A stretch of DNA of 16,055 nt from CAZHJE01 sp964532965 (GTDB taxonomy: Bacteria > Patescibacteriota > WWE3 > UBA101185 > UBA10185), in assembly GCA_964532965.1 (NCBI GenBank), contig CAZHJE010000014.1, forward strand, positions 1-16,055. Direction: 5' to 3'. Every line of letters starts with the position of its first letter. Within the stretch, counting starts at the first letter, position 1. The notes under the pieces were generated by a model. The model saw only the letters and a list, made by a program, of their open reading frames with translations, was not told where the DNA came from and did not search any database. Shown here one piece after another: positions 5,622 to 11,445 of the stretch. Position numbers and translations under genes: made by a program.

Positions 5622-6143
5622 TTATTGAGCTGCTGCTCTAACCATCTCATATTCTGGTATTATTTTTCCAGAAGGTAATTTGGCGACCTCTGAATTGTTT
5701 TCTTTCTTCCCTATTATTTTAAAACCATGGTTTGTATAAAAATTAATAGCATTCTGATTATATGTAGCAACTGATAAATATGTGTCTTTTGTGCTATCAA
5801 ACCATTTATCTATTTTTTGCATAAACATATGTCCTACTCCTTTTCCTTGATAATCAGAAAGGATATATATTGCCTGAAGATTATTCCTAGTTGCTGTTTT
5901 TGTGATATATGCAAAACCTACAACCTTACCATCTACTTCTGCCACAAGACTGCATCGATCTTCTAAACAACCTGTATAATTACTAATTCTCTTAATAGCC
6001 TCATTTTCTGAATCAACCGGAAATAAATCATTTATATCGTCATATGATATTCCAGCTTCGTTATTTGGATATGTGGCTAACCAAGTAACTTTTCTAATGT
6101 TATATATACTAGTGGCATCTTGCGGTAAAGAATCTCTAATGTT
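5622..6143 (-). CDS. GNAT N-acetyltransferase, 5' end lost in gap
   Basis: The minus-strand frame is open from the stop at 5622 to the gap edge, giving about 174 residues. The first visible residues, NIRDSLPQDATSIYNIRKVTW, are the typical GNAT N-terminus, so only a few residues should be missing. The acetyl-CoA loop appears as YQGKGVGHMFM (Q-x-x-G-x-G), followed by LSVATYNQNAINFYTNHGFKIIG, the standard beta-strand and helix of motif B. It transfers an acetyl group from acetyl-CoA to an unknown amine. A GTG at 5945 is internal, not the start, because well-conserved sequence continues upstream of it. Confidence 0.88.
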   Translation of the reverse strand, partial: NIRDSLPQDATSIYNIRKVTWLATYPNNEAGISYDDINDLFPVDSENEAIKRISNYTGCLEDRCSLVAEVDGKVVGFAYITKTATRNNLQAIYILSDYQGKGVGHMFMQKIDKWFDSTKDTYLSVATYNQNAINFYTNHGFKIIGKKENNSEVAKLPSGKIIPEYEMVRAAAQ

Positions 6144-6243
6144 NNNNNNNNNNNNNNNNNNNNNNNNNNNNNNNNNNNNNNNNNNNNNNNNNNNNNNNNN
6201 NNNNNNNNNNNNNNNNNNNNNNNNNNNNNNNNNNNNNNNNNNN
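6144..6243. other. Assembly gap of 100 N between divergent genes
   Basis: Exactly 100 N. The left flank is the 5' end of the minus-strand GNAT gene and the right flank begins with the -10 of the plus-strand cupin gene, so the gap covers a divergent promoter region. A continuous plus-strand frame through it (6073-6597) is an artefact. Confidence 0.95.
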
Positions 6244-6249
6244 TATAAT
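6244..6249 (+). promoter_or_regulatory. -10 TATAAT for the cupin gene at the gap edge
   Basis: The first six bases after the gap are TATAAT, and ATG 6256 follows after six more. The upstream part of the promoter is in the gap. Confidence 0.6.
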
Positions 6250-6255
6250 CCAGCT

Positions 6256-6597
6256 ATGTATCAACATGGGCAAATAGAAGATACCACACAAGATTACAGC
6301 GGCTGGATAATGGGAAATTTTGTTAAAGATGGCTCTCCTTTTAAAACCGACGGATTTGAAATTAAATGGGTAGTTCGATCAAAAGGTGTTTCTAAAGAAA
6401 GTAAAAAAGAACATCCAGTACCTGTTAGGACACTTTGTATTTTGGTAAAAGGCAGGATGAAATATGAACTGTATGAATCGAAAAAGGAATTTTTATTAGA
6501 AAAAACAGGACAATATCTTTTTTATGAGCCATTTGAGTATCACAATGCAACAGCAATAGAAGATTCTGTTATGTTAGTTGTGAGGTGGAATAACTAG
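6256..6597 (+). CDS. Small cupin-fold protein
   Basis: 113 residues from ATG 6256, chosen because TATAAT lies six bases before it. A single-cupin pattern is visible: VRTLCILVKGRMKYELYE (residues 57-74), then GQYLFYEPFEYHNATAIEDSVMLVVRW (85-111). The second cupin motif with its Pro and His is clear (YEPFEYHN). The first motif carries few of the usual His and Glu metal ligands, so the protein may bind a ligand without metal chemistry. The function is unknown. Divergent from the GNAT gene across the gap. Confidence 0.7.
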   Translation: MYQHGQIEDTTQDYSGWIMGNFVKDGSPFKTDGFEIKWVVRSKGVSKESKKEHPVPVRTLCILVKGRMKYELYESKKEFLLEKTGQYLFYEPFEYHNATAIEDSVMLVVRWNN

Positions 6598-6625
6598 TAG
6601 ACGTACTATACGATAGTTGCCTTAG

Positions 6626-6634
6626 TGTTATAAT
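6626..6634 (+). promoter_or_regulatory. Consensus extended -10 (TGtTATAAT)
   Basis: A perfect extended -10, ending six bases before ATG 6641. No -35 match is seen at the usual distance, which is common for extended -10 promoters. Confidence 0.65.
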
Positions 6635-6640
6635 CCTACT

Positions 6641-7537
6641 ATGTCAAATAAAACTATACCAAATAAAGGTAACTCCGCTATAACATTAATAGTAGTTATG
6701 TTTCTTGTAGCTGCGGCGGTGCTTGGATATAACCTTAGTACTAAAATAAAAACTGATAATACAGCTTTCATGAATGATAATGCCAGTTCAGAATCAAAGA
6801 ACTTATTAACTTTTCAGAACTTTCTTTCAGACAACTGCATGAATTTAGGCAATGCTGCAATGTCAGAGGATACAAAGGTTTATGGAATAAAACTTGATAA
6901 ATTACCTATAATGTTAGGGTCAGAATTAAAAACACAATACGGTATTGAAGATACTTTAAACTGCTTAAACGGCGGAACTAGCTTTGAAATAGGTAAAAAG
7001 AATAGAGAATTATATGTATCTGCAAAAAAAGAAACCGATGATATAAAGGCTACACTGTATATAGGAGATGATTATTCGACAAATCCTGGGTTTAGAACGC
7101 CAAGCCTTACTTATGATAAACATTATGAAGCATACTATAAACCATATAACAGAACCCCATATACGCTAGAAGATGCCGAGGGCATTAAAACGATTGTTTC
7201 ATTTAGTATTCCAGAACCTTTTTGTCCAAGTGAAAAAGACAGATTTATATTGGAATTTTTAACATATAAAAAACTTGATAAATACAATCTTCTTGTCAAA
7301 AGAGCTTATTCATTTTTACTAGATAAGCAGATGGCAACTATGTTAATGCAATACGCAACCCCTGTTGATGAAGTCGACACTGAGAACGGTATGGGTATAG
7401 CAGAAGTGTGTACCACTGGAGGCTTTACAAATGAATTTAATGCTACATACTTACCAAGCTACGAGGATGCCACACCACAATTCAAACAAATCATAGATGC
7501 CAATATTAATGATCTAAATAGTATTAGTGTTAAATAA
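6641..7537 (+). CDS. Unrecognised membrane-anchored exported protein
   Basis: 298 residues. A short positive N-terminus (MSNKTIPNKGN) leads into one hydrophobic segment at about residues 12-30 (AITLIVVMFLVAAAVLGYN), followed by a long polar domain outside the membrane. No signal-peptidase site is obvious, so it is probably anchored. The outer domain has four Cys residues (in DNCMN, LNCLN, EPFCPS and EVCTT), which could form two disulfides. Aromatic, Asn and Pro-rich sequence (YYKPYNRTPYTLED) fits an extracytoplasmic protein. I do not recognise the family. It is followed after seven bases by the SET gene. Confidence 0.7.
   Translation: MSNKTIPNKGNSAITLIVVMFLVAAAVLGYNLSTKIKTDNTAFMNDNASSESKNLLTFQNFLSDNCMNLGNAAMSEDTKVYGIKLDKLPIMLGSELKTQYGIEDTLNCLNGGTSFEIGKKNRELYVSAKKETDDIKATLYIGDDYSTNPGFRTPSLTYDKHYEAYYKPYNRTPYTLEDAEGIKTIVSFSIPEPFCPSEKDRFILEFLTYKKLDKYNLLVKRAYSFLLDKQMATMLMQYATPVDEVDTENGMGIAEVCTTGGFTNEFNATYLPSYEDATPQFKQIIDANINDLNSISVK
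7528..7536 (+). promoter_or_regulatory. Possible extended -10 (TGtTAAATA) for the SET gene
   Basis: It lies in the last codons of the upstream gene and ends eight bases before ATG 7545. The hexamer is weaker than others here. Confidence 0.3.
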
Positions 7538-7544
7538 AAACATT

Positions 7545-7940
7545 ATGATGCATATAAAATATAAGCTAGATAAATCTAAAAATCATGGTATCGGCCTATT
7601 TGCAGACGAAAATATTAGCAAAGAACAACTAATATACACTGCAAGTCCAGTGTTAGATGTAAACATTACACAAGAACAATTTGGTTGCCTAGAAAAAGCA
7701 GAGCAAGATGAAATACAATATTGGGGCTTTTGGGATGATATAAACAATGTTTGGCATGTAGATTTTGATGTGTCTAAATTTATTAATCATTCGGAGAATA
7801 GTAACGTAACACAAGACCCTACATATGCTGTCGCATACCTCATTGCAACAAGAGACATTAAAAAGGGTGAGGAACTTACACAAAATTATAAAGAGTTTGA
7901 AACAGAAGAAGCGTTAAGAGTAAGAGGAATTAAAGTATAA
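7545..7940 (+). CDS. SET-domain protein (probable lysine methyltransferase)
   Basis: 131 residues, a minimal SET domain. The first strand is KLDKSKNHGIGLFADENISK (AdoMet-binding GxG-like segment). DVSKFINHSENSN carries the conserved NHS motif at residues 81-83. ATRDIKKGEELTQNYKEFE carries the GEELT-x-x-Y motif with the catalytic Tyr. SET enzymes transfer methyl from S-adenosylmethionine to protein lysine; the target here is unknown. ATG 7545 is preferred over GTG 7527, which overlaps the upstream gene; ATG 7548 is also possible. The last 11 bases overlap the end of the convergent purA-like gene. Confidence 0.87.
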   Translation: MMHIKYKLDKSKNHGIGLFADENISKEQLIYTASPVLDVNITQEQFGCLEKAEQDEIQYWGFWDDINNVWHVDFDVSKFINHSENSNVTQDPTYAVAYLIATRDIKKGEELTQNYKEFETEEALRVRGIKV

Positions 7941-9315
7941 TAACATCTTTCCTTTTTGGGCCTGTTGTTACCATTACTATTGGTAACTCTAATTCTCGTT
8001 CTAAAAATTTAATGTATTCTTTAGCTTCATTAGGTAACTTATCATAATCAGAAACACCCATTACATCGGCAATATCCCAACTTGGAAATTCTATATATTT
8101 TGGGGCCGCACTCTTAAGGTAGGTCATATCTGGTTTGTAGCTTACATTACTACCTTCTAACTCATAATGAGTACATATCTTTATTGAATCCGACTTTCTT
8201 GCAATATCTAGGTGCGTAAGAGCTATTTTGTTTATCCCGGACATTCTGATATTGTATTTCAAAAATGGTAAATCAATGTAACAAATATCACGTGGTCTGC
8301 CAGTAGTCGTACCGTACTCGTGTGCAACATCTCTAACCCAGCTTGCCCATTCGTTATCAACTTGTGTAGGCATAACTCTAACTCCGACACTAGAGCAATA
8401 TGTAGCCTTCATAATTCCAAGTACTTCTTGAATATCTTGCTGTCTCCAGTATCTAGTTCCATATGACACTCCAAATATTGTAGTTGGAGTCGTAGTTCTA
8501 TCCGGACGTGTTCCAAACCATGGATCAAGACCAACTGCTTGTGCCATTTCAAAAAGAATTCCAGTACTTGCATCATTATAGATCTCTGTATGTAGCATAA
8601 AAGTATCTTTAACAATGTTAAGTTTTATTAACTCGGCTCTTTCGGAACTCAATCTACTCAAAAACTCACTCTTTGTCCCAACTTTTCTGTTTGTTGCTTT
8701 ACCACTTGTCTTTGTAGCTTTAAAATCAGGAACATCTGTTATTTCTAAGTCTGCCTCAAAAGCTTCAAAAGTCTTTTTAAATTGCGTATATTTTTTTGAG
8801 AATGTTGTCTCCCAATCATTTCTAATTAAATCTTTAACAAACAAACCTGTTTTATCATAAAATTCAGCTGTAGTAGGACCAATACCTCTCCCTGTACCTC
8901 CCTTTGCATTGCCTGCTATAATCCTATTCAATACCTCTTTTGCTCTTTGCAAATCAGTGCATAACATTGCATCCTCAGATAAAATTATCCTATCCGAAAG
9001 TTTTCCCGCTACCTTTTCTGCAAGAGTTATTTCGGTAAGTAAATCTCCAACATTTATAACCATTCCACTATCTAATACTTCTATGACATTCTTATAAAAA
9101 ATGCCTGATGGTAGTTGATGTAATCCAATTCTAATGTCGTCCTTTTCAACTGTATGCCCGGCATTATTACCTCCTTGAGATCTTACTACATAAATTTTCG
9201 ATAAGTTTTTATTTAACGATAATGCTTGTAATTTATTATCTACGATCCTGCCCTTACCCTCATCACCCAGCTGTATGCCTAAAATTGCACATGAATTTTG
9301 CTTAAGATTATTCAT
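7930..9315 (-). CDS. purA: Divergent adenylosuccinate synthetase
   Basis: 461 residues, longer than the usual 430. The enzyme joins IMP and aspartate using GTP, the first step from IMP to AMP. Motifs seen: GDEGKG (17-22) with catalytic D18, GGNNAGHT with catalytic H54, GGTGRGIGP (139-147), TTGRPRD (337-343) and THLDI (367-371, normally TKLDV). Departures from the family are L for W in the first loop (GIQLGDEGKG) and an unusual AQAVGLDPWFGTRPD where GAQG-LDID-GTYP is expected. There is also an extra basic segment at about 195-215 and a divergent C-terminus. The catalytic Asp argues against the phage PurZ branch. No purB or other purine gene is nearby. ATG 9315 has a weak AAAGG seven bases upstream and a weak TATAGA eight bases upstream. 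Confidence 0.85.
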   Translation of the reverse strand: MNNLKQNSCAILGIQLGDEGKGRIVDNKLQALSLNKNLSKIYVVRSQGGNNAGHTVEKDDIRIGLHQLPSGIFYKNVIEVLDSGMVINVGDLLTEITLAEKVAGKLSDRIILSEDAMLCTDLQRAKEVLNRIIAGNAKGGTGRGIGPTTAEFYDKTGLFVKDLIRNDWETTFSKKYTQFKKTFEAFEADLEITDVPDFKATKTSGKATNRKVGTKSEFLSRLSSERAELIKLNIVKDTFMLHTEIYNDASTGILFEMAQAVGLDPWFGTRPDRTTTPTTIFGVSYGTRYWRQQDIQEVLGIMKATYCSSVGVRVMPTQVDNEWASWVRDVAHEYGTTTGRPRDICYIDLPFLKYNIRMSGINKIALTHLDIARKSDSIKICTHYELEGSNVSYKPDMTYLKSAAPKYIEFPSWDIADVMGVSDYDKLPNEAKEYIKFLERELELPIVMVTTGPKRKDVIIL

Positions 9316-9324
9316 AGAGCCTTT

Positions 9325-9360
9325 CTATAATTTAAGTATAGTTTAGATCATACTATAATT
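9325..9360. repeat. Repeat pair in the purA/UbiA divergent promoter region
   Basis: The eight bases CTATAATT occur at 9325-9332 and again at 9353-9360. Between them TATAGT (9337-9342) and ACTATA (9352-9357) form a six-base inverted repeat. These AT-rich elements may be overlapping -10 hexamers or an operator. The sequence alone does not decide. Confidence 0.3.
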
Positions 9361-9393
9361 GACAAACTTATTCCTAACAAGTTCATTAAAGCA

Positions 9394-9399
9394 TATACT
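9394..9399 (+). promoter_or_regulatory. -10 TATACT for the UbiA-type gene
   Basis: It ends six bases before GTG 9406 and supports that GTG over the out-of-frame ATG 9402. A perfect TTGACA at 9359-9364 is too far away to be its -35. Confidence 0.45.
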
Positions 9400-9405
9400 T
9401 AATGG

Positions 9406-10137
9406 GTGAAAACAATTATAGGCATATATAAACTTACGCGCATTAATGAAAATATAGGGATACCAATTACACATACTTTACTTGCATTATTACCTGTTTT
9501 AAAACTTGGACAATATCAAACAGATATATTATTGAATATACTTATGGCCAACACTTTAGCAGTTATATCAACATTTATGATTAATGACATAAAAGACTGT
9601 GAGAAGGATAAAGTTAGCAATACCAAAAAGATACGAAATCCAATATCTGCTGGGATTGTATCCGCGAAATTAGGGTTAGTTGTGGCCATAATTGTAGCAC
9701 TAGCCTCTTTAGTCATTTATCTAAAAATAAATTTAATGACATTTTTATTAGGTGTAACAATTATTGCCATCGGATGGTTGTATTCTATATATTGGAAGAG
9801 TAAGCCCCCTTTTGATGTCATTTCGCATATATATTTTTTAGGTACTGGGTTAACACTTGTTGTATTTACTGCATTTAATGTACCAGTATCAAGAACATAC
9901 ATATTACCTCTATTTATATCCTCAATAATATCTTTTATTGTTCAGTTAAATAATCAGATAAGAGATTTTGACGATGATAAAAAAGCTGGTACAAATACGT
10001 TTGTATATCAAGCATCAATAAAGACCTCATTACTTATTAGAAAAATGGCGATAATAATAACTGCCGCATGCATATTTTTATATATATTTATTTATCGAAA
10101 CGCGGTCACATTTTTGCTAAATAAAATTATCCATTGA
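9406..10137 (+). CDS. UbiA-superfamily membrane prenyltransferase
   Basis: 243 residues, multi-pass membrane protein with about seven hydrophobic helices. Both Asp-rich motifs that bind Mg-prenyl diphosphate are present: N60-D61-x2-D64-x3-D68 in MINDIKDCEKDK, and D187-F-D189-D190-D191 in NQIRDFDDDKKAGT. YSIYWKSKPPFDVI after helix four is typical of the family. UbiA enzymes join a prenyl chain to a quinone ring, haem, chlorophyll or lipid precursor, or act as decaprenyl-phosphoribose enzymes. No gene for any of those pathways is in the window, so the substrate cannot be named. GTG start with a -10 six bases upstream. Confidence 0.85.
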   Translation: MKTIIGIYKLTRINENIGIPITHTLLALLPVLKLGQYQTDILLNILMANTLAVISTFMINDIKDCEKDKVSNTKKIRNPISAGIVSAKLGLVVAIIVALASLVIYLKINLMTFLLGVTIIAIGWLYSIYWKSKPPFDVISHIYFLGTGLTLVVFTAFNVPVSRTYILPLFISSIISFIVQLNNQIRDFDDDKKAGTNTFVYQASIKTSLLIRKMAIIITAACIFLYIFIYRNAVTFLLNKIIH

Positions 10138-10162
10138 CATATCAATAAGAATATAGAAAAAT
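10134..10162 (+). promoter_or_regulatory. Possible promoter with consensus -35
   Basis: A perfect TTGACA (10134-10139) overlaps the end of the UbiA-type gene. A spacer of 17 bases leads to a weak hexamer AAAAAT (10157-10162), and ATG 10169 follows after six bases. The spacings fit, but the -10 is poor. Confidence 0.35.
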
Positions 10163-10168
10163 TAACAC

Positions 10169-10441
10169 ATGCCCCAAATTGATCAAAAATTGCTCGACTT
10201 ACTAAAAAACATTCCAAATAGTGCACTTAATTCCCCTGAGATGCAAGAATTAGCAACTGATACTTTACTAGAAAGCATTAAAAACGTTCTATATAATAAC
10301 ATCAAGGATACTTCTGAGATTCAAAGATTAATTGAAGAAATATCCAATAGTAATTCGTTGGATGTATTTAGAGAATATATTCAAGATTTTGACAAGAAAT
10401 TAACTGAAGAGTTTATAAAATTAGCGAGTGAGAAAATATAA
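10169..10441 (+). CDS. Small helical protein of unknown function
   Basis: 90 residues, nearly all predicted helix from composition (LLDLLKNIP, EMQELATDTLLESIKNVLY, EIQRLIEEIS, VFREYIQDFDKKLTEEFIKLA). It is acidic, with no Cys, no Trp and no membrane segment. I do not recognise it. The stop at 10439-10441 is followed after two bases by the ATG of the next gene, suggesting that the two are transcribed together. Confidence 0.55.
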   Translation: MPQIDQKLLDLLKNIPNSALNSPEMQELATDTLLESIKNVLYNNIKDTSEIQRLIEEISNSNSLDVFREYIQDFDKKLTEEFIKLASEKI

Positions 10442-10443
10442 AT

Positions 10444-10601
10444 ATGCCTCCACGCGCGGAAGTCGCTTCTTTTCCCCATTCGTCAGAAGGCAGCCCTTAT
10501 ATTTTCGAGGCTTTAAAACAAGCAATGCGTCCAGAAGTACTTGCTGATACAGCAGCAGTAATAATAGCTGAGTGTAGTAGCGCCTTTAGAAAAGTGGATC
10601 C
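10444..10601 (+). CDS. N-terminal part of a gap-broken protein
   Basis: The frame starts at ATG 10444 with MPPRAEVASFPHSSEGSPYI and runs into the gap after 52 residues. A helix (FEALKQAMRPEVLADTAAVII) is visible. The start has a weak extended -10 (TGaGAAAAT, 10429-10437) six bases upstream, inside the previous gene, so it may be co-transcribed or separately started. Base composition is clearly richer in G and C than the neighbours. It is probably the same gene as 10702-11349, and the frames agree at the nominal gap length, but the real gap size is unknown. Confidence 0.55.
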
Positions 10602-10701
10602 NNNNNNNNNNNNNNNNNNNNNNNNNNNNNNNNNNNNNNNNNNNNNNNNNNNNNNNNNNNNNNNNNNNNNNNNNNNNNNNNNNNNNNNNNNNNNNNNNNN
10701 N
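10602..10701. other. Assembly gap of 100 N inside a coding region
   Basis: Exactly 100 N. Both flanks are locally GC-rich and share GCGCCTT (10580-10586 and 10702-10708), which is compatible with a repeat that broke assembly but could be chance. Confidence 0.95.
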
Positions 10702-11349
10702 GCGCCTTGGACAATGCCTAGAGCCACTACGCTACCCAGAACAGCAGATATGCCGATGCGACCTGACGGTGAACAAAGAACACAAGATGGCGTGGTCTTG
10801 CCACCCACAAAAGATATTGGAATTGGTATAAGACATGAAGGACTACGCACACCAAGAGGTAGAACTGAAAGTATGCCAAGTGAATGGAGACCTTATATAA
10901 TACAAGAAGATGACACTATTCTAGGATTACTCCTAAAATTTAAACTTGTAGATAGAATTTATAAAGCAGACGGTTCACTAACAGACGAAGCTCTAAAGGC
11001 GTGTTTAGAAATATTCGAAATGAATATTAAGGAGGGATCACAAAACCCACAAAATACAAATGACTCATATACACCTAATTACTTACAACGAGCAGACTAC
11101 CAAACAGGTGTGTGGAATATGGATACTGTTCAAGATATTGTCCAAAAATTAAAAATAGGCGGGATGAGCTTAGGAGACGTGCCTGCTGATTTAATAGCGC
11201 AAGTACAAAGATATTTGCACACAGGCGACTCTTTATTAATGCCTGTTAAAGGGTTAAATAGACCTAGTAAAGTTAGAAGAGATTTTCATTTTAGACCAAC
11301 ACATAAAGATGAAAAACACCCAGTTGTTACCGATTATACTGCCATATAA
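10702..11349 (+). CDS. C-terminal part of a gap-broken protein with a LysM-like segment
   Basis: The frame is open from the gap edge to TAA at 11347-11349, 215 residues. The first 60 are rich in Pro, Arg and Thr and look disordered (APWTMPRATTLPRTADMPMRPD). Then WRPYIIQEDDTILGLLLKF resembles the start of a LysM domain (Y-x-V-x-x-GDT-x-x-x-I), and RYLHTGDSLLMPVKG resembles its end (L-x-x-GQ-L-x-IP). About 85 residues separate them instead of the normal 30, so the segment would be a LysM with a large insertion. That is a tentative reading. The C-terminus is basic. No signal peptide is visible in either part. Confidence 0.5.
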   Translation, partial: APWTMPRATTLPRTADMPMRPDGEQRTQDGVVLPPTKDIGIGIRHEGLRTPRGRTESMPSEWRPYIIQEDDTILGLLLKFKLVDRIYKADGSLTDEALKACLEIFEMNIKEGSQNPQNTNDSYTPNYLQRADYQTGVWNMDTVQDIVQKLKIGGMSLGDVPADLIAQVQRYLHTGDSLLMPVKGLNRPSKVRRDFHFRPTHKDEKHPVVTDYTAI

Positions 11350-11355
11350 AACGCA

Positions 11356-11383
11356 TTGTTTTAAAACAAAACATTGTTATAAT
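11356..11383 (+). promoter_or_regulatory. Promoter with palindrome over the -35
   Basis: -35 TTGTTT (11356-11361), 16-base spacer, extended -10 TGtTATAAT (11375-11383). The -35 is part of a perfect 14-base palindrome TTGTTTTAAAACAA (11356-11369). A leaderless ATG follows at 11392. Confidence 0.6.
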
Positions 11384-11391
11384 CATTAAGT

Positions 11392-11445
11392 ATGCCCCAT
11401 ACCGCCACGCGCTACAAATATGAATACGAAAGGAAAAATAGATAA
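11392..11445 (+). CDS. 17-codon leaderless leader ORF before the secreted protein
   Basis: ATG 11392 lies eight bases after a consensus extended -10 and opens MPHTATRYKYEYERKNR, ending at TAA 11443-11445. The stop is one base before ATG 11447, which is in frame with the 600-residue secreted protein, and the ORF overlaps the alternative start at 11420. The peptide is basic and Tyr-rich. It may be a leader peptide coupling translation to the downstream gene. Evidence is positional only. Confidence 0.35.
   Translation: MPHTATRYKYEYERKNR

Noticed and set aside
8409..9097. Several frames within the adenylosuccinate synthetase region
   Set aside because: They are shadows of a gene with unmistakable catalytic motifs.
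7930..9315. Phage PurZ-type diaminopurine synthetase
   Set aside because: The catalytic Asp of GDEGKG, lost in PurZ, is present.
10580..10708. GCGCCTT on both sides of the third gap as a proven duplicated contig end
   Set aside because: Seven bases are too few; the flanks diverge immediately after.
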